This document shows positions 17,282 to 25,266 of a stretch of 64,000 bases of DNA, one piece after another. The position numbers were made by a program, and so were the translations under genes. The stretch is from Candidatus Defluviibacillus avedoerensis (GTDB taxonomy: Bacteria; Pseudomonadota; Gammaproteobacteria; Burkholderiales; Burkholderiaceae_C): contig JADJBS010000020.1 of assembly GCA_016703665.1 (NCBI GenBank), forward strand, positions 1,182,001 to 1,246,000, in the 5' to 3' direction. Positions within the stretch are counted from its first letter, which is position 1; the number at the start of each line of letters is the position of its first letter. The notes below the pieces were generated by a model, which was not told where the DNA came from, searched no databases, and saw only the letters and a list, made by a program, of their open reading frames with translations.

Positions 17282-18892
17282 ATGACAAGTATCCGCAATA
17301 CAACCCCCAGTACCAAGGCAAGAACCGCCGTAGCCAAACATCTAACGCCTGCGGATTACCTCAAGAAGATTCTGACCGCCCGCGTTTACGACGTGGCAGT
17401 GGAATCAAATTTGGAGCCAGCCAAGGCTCTGAGCCGACGTCTGCACAACACGGTGCTGCTCAAGCGAGAAGACCAGCAGGCAGTTTTCAGCTTCAAATTG
17501 CGGGGTGCCTACAACAAGATGTCGCATTTGAGCCCGGAGCAGCTCAAGCGGGGGGTGATCTGTGCTTCCGCTGGCAACCATGCACAGGGCGTGGCATTGA
17601 GCGCACAACGCCTCAAGACCCGCGCGGTCATTGTGATGCCTGTGACCACGCCTCAGCTGAAGGTAGACGGCGTCAGGAACCTCGGAGGCGAAGTGGTGTT
17701 GTCTGGCGAAAGCTATTCGGATGCTTTTGCCCACGCCGTGAAACTGGAGAAGGAACAGGGCCTGTGCTTCGTACACCCCTTTGACGACCCAGACGTGATT
17801 GCCGGCCAGGGCACCATTGCCATGGAAATACTGCGCCAACTGCAGGCTTTGCCCAAGCAAGGCAACCGGCTCGACGCGGTGTTTGTCGCCATCGGCGGAG
17901 GCGGCCTGATTTCGGGCGTGGCCAACTACATCAAGGCCGTGCGGCCCGACGTGAAAGTCATTGGCGTGCAGATGAACGACTCCGACGCCATGATGCAGTC
18001 GGTCAAGGCCAAAAAGCGCGTCACCTTGCCCGATGTGGGTCTGTTTTCGGATGGCACAGCCGTCAAACTCGTGGGTGAAGAAACCTTCAGGGTTGCCAAA
18101 GGCTTGGTAGATGAGTTCATGACCGTCGATACGGACGCGGTCTGCGCTGCCATCAAAGATGTCTTTGTCGATACTCGCAGCATCGTGGAGCCAGCTGGCG
18201 CCCTGGCCGTAGCGGCGATCAAGCAATACATTGCCAAGAACAAGACCAAGGGCGAGACCTACGCCGCCATCCTTTGCGGCGCCAACATGAACTTTGACCG
18301 CCTGCGTTTTGTGGCGGAGCGCGCCGGGGTGGGCGAGGCGCGCGAGGCCTTGATGGCAGTTACCATCCCCGAGGAACGTGGCAGCTTCAAACGTTTTTGC
18401 GAATTGATCGGCAAACTGCCAGGTGGCCCACGCAATGTCACTGAGTTCAATTACCGGATGAGTGACTCACAAAAAGCCCATGTCTTTGTGGGCCTGACTG
18501 CGCAAGGCCCGGGCGAATCCACCAAAATTGCGGCCAACTTCAAACGCCACGGTTTTGCGGCACTGGACTTGACCCATGACGATATGGCACAAGACCATTT
18601 GCGCCACATGGTAGGCGGCCCTTCAGCCCTGGCCAGTGACGAACGGCTTTTGCGCTTTGTGTTTCCTGAAAAGCCTGGGGCCTTGCTCAAATTCTTGGGC
18701 ATGTTACACCCCAACTGGAACATCAGCCTGTTTCACTACCGCAACCAGGGCGCAGATTACGGTCGCATCTTGATTGGCCTGCAGGTCCCTCCAACAGACA
18801 AGGCGGCATTTGCCAGTTTCTTGAAAACTTTGGGCTACCCCTTTGTAGAAGAAACCAGCAACCCGGCATATCGACTGTTTTTACAGGCCTGA
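17282..18892 (+). CDS. ilvA: Threonine ammonia-lyase (threonine deaminase), biosynthetic
   Basis: A 536-residue PLP enzyme that deaminates threonine to 2-oxobutanoate, the first committed step of isoleucine synthesis. The catalytic lysine lies in AVFSFKLRGAYNKM; the PLP phosphate loop is VAIGGGGLISGVANYIK, and SAGNHAQGVAL is the substrate loop. The C-terminal ~190 residues, starting about RGSFKRFCELIG, form two ACT-like regulatory domains, so feedback control by isoleucine is expected. The start is set at ATG 17282 (MTSIRNTT); an in-frame ATG at 17174 would have to read through the leader hairpins and terminator and is rejected. Confidence 0.92.
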   Translation: MTSIRNTTPSTKARTAVAKHLTPADYLKKILTARVYDVAVESNLEPAKALSRRLHNTVLLKREDQQAVFSFKLRGAYNKMSHLSPEQLKRGVICASAGNHAQGVALSAQRLKTRAVIVMPVTTPQLKVDGVRNLGGEVVLSGESYSDAFAHAVKLEKEQGLCFVHPFDDPDVIAGQGTIAMEILRQLQALPKQGNRLDAVFVAIGGGGLISGVANYIKAVRPDVKVIGVQMNDSDAMMQSVKAKKRVTLPDVGLFSDGTAVKLVGEETFRVAKGLVDEFMTVDTDAVCAAIKDVFVDTRSIVEPAGALAVAAIKQYIAKNKTKGETYAAILCGANMNFDRLRFVAERAGVGEAREALMAVTIPEERGSFKRFCELIGKLPGGPRNVTEFNYRMSDSQKAHVFVGLTAQGPGESTKIAANFKRHGFAALDLTHDDMAQDHLRHMVGGPSALASDERLLRFVFPEKPGALLKFLGMLHPNWNISLFHYRNQGADYGRILIGLQVPPTDKAAFASFLKTLGYPFVEETSNPAYRLFLQA

Positions 18893-18912
18893 AACAGACA
18901 GGCCCAATGTGT

Positions 18913-19365
18913 TTACTTCTTGGCGGGAAGTTCCAGCACCGCCAAGACTGCGCCGTTGGTTGTGGCACCCAGCGTAGCGCGACGGGCCTCCACCGACTGA
19001 AGCAACACGCCATCTTCCAGTACCGCACCCACCCGGTAGGGGCGTGCTGGCTTACCATCGATCGCAATCAACGCAACGCCACGTTGACCTGATGCTGACA
19101 CGGCGGCCACGCCAGTGAGCGTGTAGCGGCTGACCACCGGCGCCAGCACAGCAGGCGCGTTTTCGACCTTGACAGTCCCCAGCGCCCGGCTGACTGCTGA
19201 AGAATCAACCGAACCCACTGCGTCTTGCCCGACCGGCACTGCCGACGCCGACTGGTTGTGGGCGCTGATTTTCAATCCCCAATAGGCAGCACTGCCAGCA
19301 CCAAGTGCCCAAATGGCAAAAGTCGTGGCAGCTAGGCCCAATTTATGGAATGCGGTCGGCAACAT
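18913..19365 (-). CDS. gspC: Type II secretion system protein C/N
   Basis: A 150-residue protein with a single membrane segment near the N-terminus (LGLAATTFAIWALGAGSAAYW), a flexible Ala/Ser/Val linker, and a C-terminal homology region RYTLTGVAAVS ... ALIAIDGKPARPYRVGAVLEDGVLLQSVEARRATLG. That is the HR domain of GspC, which contacts the N0 domain of the secretin GspD. No PDZ domain follows, so it is a short GspC. It is divergent from gspG, with 42 bp between the starts. Confidence 0.85.
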   Translation of the reverse strand: MLPTAFHKLGLAATTFAIWALGAGSAAYWGLKISAHNQSASAVPVGQDAVGSVDSSAVSRALGTVKVENAPAVLAPVVSRYTLTGVAAVSASGQRGVALIAIDGKPARPYRVGAVLEDGVLLQSVEARRATLGATTNGAVLAVLELPAKK

Positions 19366-19407
19366 GCGGCGATTATCATTGAAGCAAAGTTATTCCCTAC
19401 CTGAGCC

Positions 19408-19851
19408 ATGATCAAGACAACCCACTTCAAGCCATTTGCACCCCGCCAGCGCGGTTTTACCTTGATTGAACTGATGGTGGTGCTGGTCATCATCGGCGTG
19501 CTGGCCGCCCTGATCGTGCCCAATGTGCTTGACCGCGCTGACGATGCCCGCGTGACAGCGGCGCGGACTGATGTCAGCAACCTGAGTCAAGCGTTGAAAC
19601 TTTACAAACTCGATAACCAGCGCTATCCCAGTTCGGAGCAAGGGCTGCAGTCCCTGATTGCCAAACCCACCACCAATCCGGTACCGATGAACTGGAAACC
19701 GTACCTGGAAAAGCTGCCCAATGATCCCTGGGGTCGTGCATACCAATACTTGAATCCTGGCGTGAAGGGCGAGATAGATGTGATGTCGTTTGGCGCTGAC
19801 GGCCAACCTGGGGGTGAAGGCAAGAATGCGGACATTGGTTCGTGGCAGTGA
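19408..19851 (+). CDS. gspG: Type II secretion major pseudopilin GspG
   Basis: A 147-residue prepilin with leader MIKTTHFKPFAPRQRG cleaved before FTLIELMVVLVIIGVLAALIVP, with Glu at +5. The C-terminal domain has the GspG signature RYPSSEQGLQSLI and PWGRAYQYLNPG, and ends with acidic residues used for calcium binding (SFGADGQPGGEGKNADIGSW). It forms the bulk of the pseudopilus that pushes folded substrates through GspD. First gene of the plus-strand gsp operon. Confidence 0.95.
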   Translation: MIKTTHFKPFAPRQRGFTLIELMVVLVIIGVLAALIVPNVLDRADDARVTAARTDVSNLSQALKLYKLDNQRYPSSEQGLQSLIAKPTTNPVPMNWKPYLEKLPNDPWGRAYQYLNPGVKGEIDVMSFGADGQPGGEGKNADIGSWQ

Positions 19852-20356
19852 GATAGCCCCCACGCTTGCCGCTTCGCGTGCTGCGCTGCCCCCCGGGGGG
19901 GCCGGGCCTTGCTTGGGTCGGCCCTGCGCTGCGGGGTTTACGCTGCTGGAACTCCTGGTTGTCGTAGCCATCATCGCCATTGGCTCGGCAGGTGCTGCCT
20001 TTGCAATGAGAGATGCTGCACAGTCGCAGCTGGAGCGCGAAGCACAGCGGCTGGCAGCTTTGCTGGAATCTGCCAGGGCACAATCCCGCACTACCGGCGT
20101 ACCTGTGCGATGGGTCACAAATGGTCAGGGATTCAGGTTTGAAGGTTTGCCACCAGGCACTTTGCCATCACACTGGCTTGGCCCCTCAGTGGAAGTAAGT
20201 GCGCCTGCGGGCACCACCACCACGTTGACCCTGGGGCCAGAACCTCTCATTGGTCGGCAGATGGTGATGATCGGTAGCGCCGAAGCGCCGGGAAGGCAGA
20301 TCATTCTGGCGACAGATGGTTTACGACCCTTTGCCGTGCAAACTGCATCGCAATGA
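19826..20356 (+). CDS. gspH: Type II secretion minor pseudopilin GspH with repeat-encoded leader
   Basis: The mature part begins FTLLELLVVVAIIAIGSAG (F at 19937, Glu +5), then a GspH-like soluble domain ending QIILATDGLRPFAVQTASQ. From ATG 19826, overlapping the end of gspG, the leader would be 37 residues, most of it (PTLAASRAALPP, GAGPCLGRPCA) encoded by the dispersed GC-rich repeat at 19856-19933. A TTG at 19913 would give a short leader MGRPCAAG but is inside the repeat. A longer frame from 19790 also exists. The leader is removed by prepilin peptidase, so its length may be tolerated. The downstream overlap with gspI is 4 bp. Confidence 0.85.
   Translation: MRTLVRGSEIAPTLAASRAALPPGGAGPCLGRPCAAGFTLLELLVVVAIIAIGSAGAAFAMRDAAQSQLEREAQRLAALLESARAQSRTTGVPVRWVTNGQGFRFEGLPPGTLPSHWLGPSVEVSAPAGTTTTLTLGPEPLIGRQMVMIGSAEAPGRQIILATDGLRPFAVQTASQ
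19856..19933 (+). repeat. GC-rich dispersed repeat, copy in gspH leader
   Basis: About 78 bp starting GCCCCCACGCTTGCCGCTTC, with the central dyad GCCCCCC/GGGGGGGC and the segment CCGGGCCTTGCTTGGGTCGG. Near-identical copies occur at 20733 and 21512; more diverged ones at 10641 and 47090 (reverse orientation). It lies in frame without stop codons in the GspH leader region. Confidence 0.85.
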
Positions 20357-20724
20357 GCCGAACTACACGCACGAGCCAGGGGGGCTTTACCTTGATCGAG
20401 GTGCTCGTGGCATTGAGCATCGTGGCCATTGCTTTGGTTGCAGGCCTCCAAGCCACACAAGCCCTGACCAACAATGCCCAGCGGCAGTCCGACATGCTGC
20501 TGGCCCAGATCTGTGCAGACAATGAACTGGTCAAGGTACGTTTATCTTCGCAAATGCCCGCAGTGGGCGACAGCACTGTGGTGTGCGTGCAAGCAGGCAG
20601 CACATTTGATGTAGCGATCGCTGTCAGACCGACGCCTAACCCGAGCTTTCGGCGGGTGGACGCACAGGTTTTTTTGGGCACAACACCTATGCTGCGCTTC
20701 TCCACTGTGGTCGGCAGGTTCTGA
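20353..20724 (+). CDS. gspI: Type II secretion minor pseudopilin GspI
   Basis: A 123-residue prepilin with ordinary leader MSRTTRTSQGG cleaved before FTLIEVLVALSIVAIALVAGL (Glu +5). The soluble part contains NELVKVRLSSQMPAVGD, as in GspI. With GspJ and GspK it forms the tip complex of the pseudopilus. It overlaps gspH by 4 bp and gspJ by one base (TGATG). It is the only H-K pseudopilin gene here without the GC-rich repeat in its leader. Confidence 0.92.
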   Translation: MSRTTRTSQGGFTLIEVLVALSIVAIALVAGLQATQALTNNAQRQSDMLLAQICADNELVKVRLSSQMPAVGDSTVVCVQAGSTFDVAIAVRPTPNPSFRRVDAQVFLGTTPMLRFSTVVGRF

Positions 20725-21506
20725 TGAGGATGTTGCCCCCACGCTTGCCGCTTCGCGTGCTGTGCTGCCCCCCGAGGGGGCCGGGCCTTGCTTGGGGCGG
20801 CCCCGCTCTGCGGCCGTTGCCCCCACGCTTTCCACTTCGCGTGCGAACCTTTGGGTTCACGCTGATCGAATTGATGGTAGCGATCAGCATCCTTGCGATG
20901 ATTGCGGTGCTCAGCTGGCGTGGATTGGACGGCATGCTGCGGGCGCAGCAAATGACGCAGTCCCGAGCTGATCAAGTGCTGTCGGTTCAAGCCGGTCTGG
21001 GCCAGTGGCGTGCCGACCTGGATGGATTGATCCAGCAACCAGGCATTGCCCCGCTGGACTGGGACGGGCGTGTATTGCGCATGACACGGCGCAGCCTGTC
21101 GGCTCCAGCTGACGGTATGCTGGTGGTGGGTTGGTCGCATCACCTGGTTGATGGGCAAAACCAGTGGGTGCGATGGCAATCCCCCCCATTGCGCACGAGA
21201 GGCGACTTGCAGTCGGCCCTGGTACGTGTATCGGCATGGGCGCGCAACCCAAGTGATGAAGAAAAGATCCGCGAGATTGCTGTTTTGCCTATGTCCGACT
21301 GGCAGGTCTTTTACTTTAGAGGCAATGCCTGGAGCAGCGCACTGTCCAGCGAGGGCAATGCCGCAGGAAGCCAGGCTGGCGGCGCCGCTGACATCGCACC
21401 GCCTGAAGGTGTACGCATCCATCTGACCTTGCCTGCCACCCACCCACTCAGCGGCGTGCTCACACTGGACTGGAATCGCCCTACATTGAGTGGAGGTAAA
21501 TCTTGA
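20724..21506 (+). CDS. gspJ: Type II secretion minor pseudopilin GspJ with repeat-encoded leader
   Basis: The mature part starts FTLIELMVAISILAMIAVLSW (F at 20856), followed by a GspJ soluble domain (SRADQVLSVQAGLGQWRADL, ending LTLDWNRPTLSGGKS). From ATG 20724, overlapping the gspI stop, the leader is 44 residues and consists largely of repeat translation (LPPRLPLRVLCCPP, GPGLAWGGPALRP), in a different reading frame of the repeat than in GspH and GspK. A GTG at 20841 would give a compact leader MRTFG, and this start sits in a second partial repeat copy. Both starts are possible. It overlaps gspK by 4 bp. Confidence 0.88.
   Translation: MRMLPPRLPLRVLCCPPRGPGLAWGGPALRPLPPRFPLRVRTFGFTLIELMVAISILAMIAVLSWRGLDGMLRAQQMTQSRADQVLSVQAGLGQWRADLDGLIQQPGIAPLDWDGRVLRMTRRSLSAPADGMLVVGWSHHLVDGQNQWVRWQSPPLRTRGDLQSALVRVSAWARNPSDEEKIREIAVLPMSDWQVFYFRGNAWSSALSSEGNAAGSQAGGAADIAPPEGVRIHLTLPATHPLSGVLTLDWNRPTLSGGKS
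20733..20845 (+). repeat. GC-rich dispersed repeat, one full and one partial copy in gspJ leader
   Basis: A full copy (about 20733-20815) begins GTTGCCCCCACGCTTGCC and has the dyad CCCCCC-GA-GGGGGC; a partial second copy (20816-20845) repeats GTTGCCCCCACGCTT and CTTCGCGTGCG. Both are read through in the gspJ frame without stops. Confidence 0.85.
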
Positions 21507-22594
21507 ATATCGCCCCCACGCTTGCCGCTTCGCGTGCTGCGCTTCCCCCCGACGGGGCCGGGCCTTGCTTGGGGCGGCCCTGCGCGGTGGCCAGTCCTCG
21601 TCATCAACATGGTGCCGCGCTTCTTGCTGCCATGCTCACTGTCACCCTGGTAGCCACCATCTCGAGCGCGGCCATGTGGCAGCAGTGGCGCAGTGTAGAG
21701 GTGGAGGCCTCGGAGCGTGCACGGGCGCAGGATGCCTGGATACTGACGGGTGCAATGGACTGGGCCCGACTCATTCTGCGCGAAGACGCACGCACAGGTG
21801 GTGCTGATGATCTGACCGAACCCTGGGCCGTGCCATTGGCAGAATCACGGCTGTCGACGTTTTTGGCAGCCGAAGGCGGCAGTGCGAATGACAACGGCGG
21901 CGCGCATGAGAGCTTTTTGTCTGGCAGGGTAACCGACATGCAATCGCGCTTGAATGTGAATAACCTGGTGGAAGGCAGCAAGGTCTCGGAAAACAGCCTG
22001 CGGACTTTTGCCCGGCTGTTCAAACTGCTGAACGTACCAATCGCAGAATTGCAGGCGCTGGCCGAAAACTTGCGCTTCGCCTCCGATACCAGCGCCGACA
22101 ATCGCTCTGGCAACCTGGCCCCGTTGCGGCCACAGCGCTTGCCAGAATTGACCTGGCTGGGTCTGTCACCCCAAACGCTGGAGCAGATCACGCCCTACAT
22201 CACGCTACTGCCTGCGCGTACACCGGTCAACCTGAACACTGCCAGCCCAGAGGTTATCTATGCAGCCGTTACTGGCCTGGACATGGCGGGCGCAGAAAAC
22301 CTCGTTACCCAGCGTGAACGCAGCCCGTTTCGGACTTTGGCAGACGCCACCCGGCTGATGGTGGGAATCGAACTCAGTGCAGAGCAACACAGTGTAGGTA
22401 CGCGTTTTTTTGAGGTCCGAGGGCGCCTGCGCACGCCGCGCGGAACGGTGGAAGAGCAGTCCTTGATCCAGCGCGATGGGTTAGAAGTGAAGCTGCTGCG
22501 TCGCGAACGGATCATGCCGCAGCCCGCGCGCGTCAACCCAGATGGCAGCCAAGCAGAAGCCGGGCGAGACATCAGCAGCCTGATGCGCCAATGA
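21503..22594 (+). CDS. gspK: Type II secretion pseudopilin GspK with repeat-encoded leader
   Basis: The start is TTG 21503, overlapping the gspJ stop and preceded at good distance by a strong ribosome-binding site GGAGG (21493-21497). The 37-residue leader (MNIAPTLAASRAALPP ... PRHQHG) is mostly repeat translation, cleaved before AALLAAMLTVTLVATIS. A GTG at 21587 would give MASPRHQHG. The large alpha-helical domain follows, with SRLNVNNLVEG, VNLNTASPEVIYAAVTGLD and ENLVTQRERSPF, typical of GspK, which caps the pseudopilus. The well-placed ribosome-binding site is the best evidence that the repeat is translated. Length from the TTG is 363 residues. Confidence 0.9.
   Translation: MNIAPTLAASRAALPPDGAGPCLGRPCAVASPRHQHGAALLAAMLTVTLVATISSAAMWQQWRSVEVEASERARAQDAWILTGAMDWARLILREDARTGGADDLTEPWAVPLAESRLSTFLAAEGGSANDNGGAHESFLSGRVTDMQSRLNVNNLVEGSKVSENSLRTFARLFKLLNVPIAELQALAENLRFASDTSADNRSGNLAPLRPQRLPELTWLGLSPQTLEQITPYITLLPARTPVNLNTASPEVIYAAVTGLDMAGAENLVTQRERSPFRTLADATRLMVGIELSAEQHSVGTRFFEVRGRLRTPRGTVEEQSLIQRDGLEVKLLRRERIMPQPARVNPDGSQAEAGRDISSLMRQ
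21512..21586 (+). repeat. GC-rich dispersed repeat, copy in gspK leader
   Basis: Starts GCCCCCACGCTTGCCGCTTC and runs to CGGCCCTGCGC, near-identical to the copy in gspH and read in the same frame (PTLAASRAALPP). The central dyad is CCCCCC-GAC-GGGGCC. It lies 7 bp after the TTG start of gspK. Confidence 0.85.
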
Positions 22595-22663
22595 GGCCGG
22601 TTTTGACATGGTGAATCCGTCACATGGGTTGTCCCTTTGGCCTCTCTACAATCCGACATAACC

Positions 22664-23950
22664 ATGTCTGTCCTGATTGTTAAGCTCCCCTCCCCTTGCG
22701 ACGGCAACCGTGTCAATGCCGTAGGCGACTACAGCTACGTGCAGACACGTGACGGACAAACCCCAGAAAACCACGGCACGGCTGCTGCAGCCATGTTGCC
22801 CAGCGCGGGACTGGCGGTCGACATCACCGTATTGGTGCCGTTTCAGGCCATCTCCTGGCATCAGCTGGCGTTGCCGAAAGGGGCGCTGTCTGGCGGACAG
22901 AACCGCCTGCGCACCGTGCTGGAAGGTTTGCTGGAAGACCGCCTGCTGGATGAGGCCGCCAGTGTTCACCTGGCCGTTTCACCGCATGCCAAGACAGGGC
23001 AATCGGTTTGGGTGGCGGCCTGCGACAAGGCTTGGCTGAAAGCCGCGCTGGCACCCCTGGAAGCAGCTGGACGTCCAGTGTCACGCATCGTGCCTGAATT
23101 TACCCCAGTAGAAGACGCAGACGAAAATCGCCAAGCGGCGATTCATGCGATCGGTGATGCAGAACGAGGCTGGCTGGTGGGATGCAGTGCTCAGGGCGTG
23201 CTGGTCTTGCCGCTGCAAGCCGAGTCTGCACAGGTACTGCATGCCATGTCAGCCCTTGAAGTTGGCGAAAACGCCGTTCAGGGCTTGGTGCAAGCGACCT
23301 CATTCCTGTCAGAACCTTCGGCTGTGATCTGCGCCGAAACCTTGCTTGGTAAACAGCCGCAGGTCCAGCAAGCGGCTGTGCGCTGGGTTAAGGCGAACCA
23401 CACCGAATGGGATCTGGCCCAGTTTGATCTGGCCAATTCCGGGCGGCAGCGTAGTGCAAAAAAAGTGGGGGATGCGTGGCGCAAGCTTTGGTATGCACCT
23501 CAGTGGCGCGCGGCGCGATGGGGAACTGTTGGCTTGGTGCTGGTTCAGGTCATTGGCTTGAACGTCTGGGCCTGGAAGGAGAAGGCGGAGCTGTCTGCCC
23601 AGCGCGCTGATATCCGCAACGTGTTGACCCAGACCTTTCCACGGGTCAAGCTCGTGGTGGACGCCCCCATCCAGATGGCACGGGAGTTAGCGCAACTGCG
23701 TCAATCGGCTGGCGCCAGTTCCGGCCAGGATTTGGAGCCAATTCTCAGCGCCGTGGGACTCGCTGTCCCGTTGAATCAGAGCGGTGGGCTCACTAGCCTG
23801 AAAACACTGGACTATGCTGAGGGCGAACTCCACTTGAAAGGCCTCTCCAGTGACATCACCACAACCCTGCGCACCCGCCTGGAGCCGCAGGGCTACGCCG
23901 TTCGCGCTGAGGGCGATAGCGTGCTCCTGAAGACGACAGCCCGCCCATGA
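22664..23950 (+). CDS. gspL: Type II secretion inner-membrane platform protein GspL
   Basis: A 428-residue protein. The first ~250 residues form the cytoplasmic actin-like domain that holds GspE (VLVPFQAISWHQLALPKG, LRTVLEGLLEDRLLDE). One membrane segment lies near residues 288-306 (WGTVGLVLVQVIGLNVWAW), and a periplasmic ferredoxin-like domain follows (SLKTLDYAEGELHLKGLS). The start is the Met of MSVLIVKLPSP at 22664; an in-frame Met nine codons upstream lacks support. There is a 69-bp gap after gspK, the only real break in the operon. It overlaps gspM by 4 bp. Confidence 0.9.
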   Translation: MSVLIVKLPSPCDGNRVNAVGDYSYVQTRDGQTPENHGTAAAAMLPSAGLAVDITVLVPFQAISWHQLALPKGALSGGQNRLRTVLEGLLEDRLLDEAASVHLAVSPHAKTGQSVWVAACDKAWLKAALAPLEAAGRPVSRIVPEFTPVEDADENRQAAIHAIGDAERGWLVGCSAQGVLVLPLQAESAQVLHAMSALEVGENAVQGLVQATSFLSEPSAVICAETLLGKQPQVQQAAVRWVKANHTEWDLAQFDLANSGRQRSAKKVGDAWRKLWYAPQWRAARWGTVGLVLVQVIGLNVWAWKEKAELSAQRADIRNVLTQTFPRVKLVVDAPIQMARELAQLRQSAGASSGQDLEPILSAVGLAVPLNQSGGLTSLKTLDYAEGELHLKGLSSDITTTLRTRLEPQGYAVRAEGDSVLLKTTARP

Positions 23951-24453
23951 AGTTCCCATCTCACGTAGCCCATCAACTGGCACCCCTGTTTGCACGTTGG
24001 CAAACACTGGCGCCACGTGAGCGTCTGCTGGTCAGCTTGGCCAGCGGCGTGGTGGCGTTGGCGGCTTTCTGGTGGTTATTGATTGCACCGGCCTTGCAAA
24101 TCCTGCACAGCGCGGAACAACAACGCACACTGTTGGACCGGCAACTTCAGCAAATGCGCAGCCTGCAAGCCCAGGCCAAAGCACTGCAAAGCAGCACCAA
24201 AGTCAGTACCGATGATGCATTGCGAGCACTGGAGTCCTCGGCCAAACAGCGCCTGGGCAACACCGCGCAGATCAGCGTGGTGGGAGATCGCGCCAGTGTC
24301 ACCTTGAAGTCGGTCAGCCCTGACGCCTTGGCCCAGTGGCTGGCGCAAGCCCGCGTCAATGCCCACGCCTTGCCCATTGAGGCACACCTGGTGCAAAACA
24401 CTGAAGCAAGTGCCCCCAGATGGAGCGGCACCGTGGTGATGCGCCTGCCATGA
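23947..24453 (+). CDS. gspM: Type II secretion protein GspM
   Basis: A 168-residue bitopic protein: a short cytoplasmic N-terminus ending TLAPRERLLVSLA, one membrane helix (ASGVVALAAFWWLLIAPAL, about 36-54), a periplasmic coiled-coil-like stretch (EQQRTLLDRQLQQMRSLQAQ) and a small ferredoxin-like domain. It partners GspL in the inner-membrane platform. It overlaps both gspL and gspN by 4 bp. Confidence 0.9.
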   Translation: MKFPSHVAHQLAPLFARWQTLAPRERLLVSLASGVVALAAFWWLLIAPALQILHSAEQQRTLLDRQLQQMRSLQAQAKALQSSTKVSTDDALRALESSAKQRLGNTAQISVVGDRASVTLKSVSPDALAQWLAQARVNAHALPIEAHLVQNTEASAPRWSGTVVMRLP

Positions 24454-25262
24454 GACGCCGCACCGGGGTCCATCGCCAAACACCACAGGGCAATCAAGGC
24501 GCTGGCTGGGGCTACGCGTGGCTTGGCGGCTGGGTCGGCTTGGCCGGTGCCTTGATCTTCTTTGCGCCGGCCAGCTGGCTGGCGTCAGCAGTGCTGCGTA
24601 CCAGCCAAGGCCACGTCGTGCTGGCCGGTGCACAAGGCACTGTGTGGCGCGGTAGTGCGCAACTGGAGCTGGGCGGCGGCTCAGGGAGTAAGGACAAAAC
24701 AGCACTGCCCGGCCAAGTGCGTTGGCAAATCCAGCCCAGCTGGAGCGGCTTGCGCATCCAGTTCAACGCCAGTTGCTGTACCCCTCAAGATTTGCAGGCC
24801 AGCCTAGCCCCGCGTTGGGGTGGTGCCAAGCTAAGTGTCGCCAACGGCCTGTCCAATTGGCCAGCAGCCTTGCTAGGCGGCTTGGGGACGCCGTGGAACA
24901 CCTTGCAGCCAGAAGGACTGCTGAAACTGTCCACTCAGGATTTGCAGCTGGAATGGGTTGAGGGGCGTCTCAGAGTGGTCGGCTCAGCCCAAGTGGATGC
25001 CTTGCAGATGGCATCGCGCCTATCGACTCTTCGCCCCATGGGCAGCTACCGGTTGAATCTGACCGGTGGCCAAGTAAGCACTTTGAACCTTGAGACGGTG
25101 GAAGGCAGTTTACGCTTGAGCGGCAGTGGCCAATGGGCCGGGTCGCGCCTGCACTTCCAGGGATTTGCCGTGGCCGAACCCGAGCGCGAAGCCGCTTTGG
25201 CCAATCTATTGAACATCATTGGACGGCGCGACGGCGCGCGCTCCATCATTACCGTGGGATAG
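24450..25262 (+). CDS. gspN: Type II secretion protein GspN
   Basis: A 270-residue protein with one N-terminal membrane segment (WAWLGGWVGLAGALIFF-like, ending before ASWLASAVL) and a long beta-rich periplasmic part (GTVWRGSAQLEL, LRLSGSGQWAGSRLHFQG, REAALANLLNIIGRRDG). The TVWxGxA motif and the closing NLLNxxGRRxG are characteristic of GspN. The start at ATG 24450 overlaps the gspM stop. Its function in secretion is poorly understood. Confidence 0.85.
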   Translation: MRRRTGVHRQTPQGNQGAGWGYAWLGGWVGLAGALIFFAPASWLASAVLRTSQGHVVLAGAQGTVWRGSAQLELGGGSGSKDKTALPGQVRWQIQPSWSGLRIQFNASCCTPQDLQASLAPRWGGAKLSVANGLSNWPAALLGGLGTPWNTLQPEGLLKLSTQDLQLEWVEGRLRVVGSAQVDALQMASRLSTLRPMGSYRLNLTGGQVSTLNLETVEGSLRLSGSGQWAGSRLHFQGFAVAEPEREAALANLLNIIGRRDGARSIITVG

Positions 25263-25266
25263 GCCG

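Noticed and set aside
22600..22652. Internal promoter before gspL (TTGACA at about 22603, TACAAT near 22648)
   Set aside because: The two hexamers are too far apart to form one promoter and no alternative -35 fits the TACAAT.
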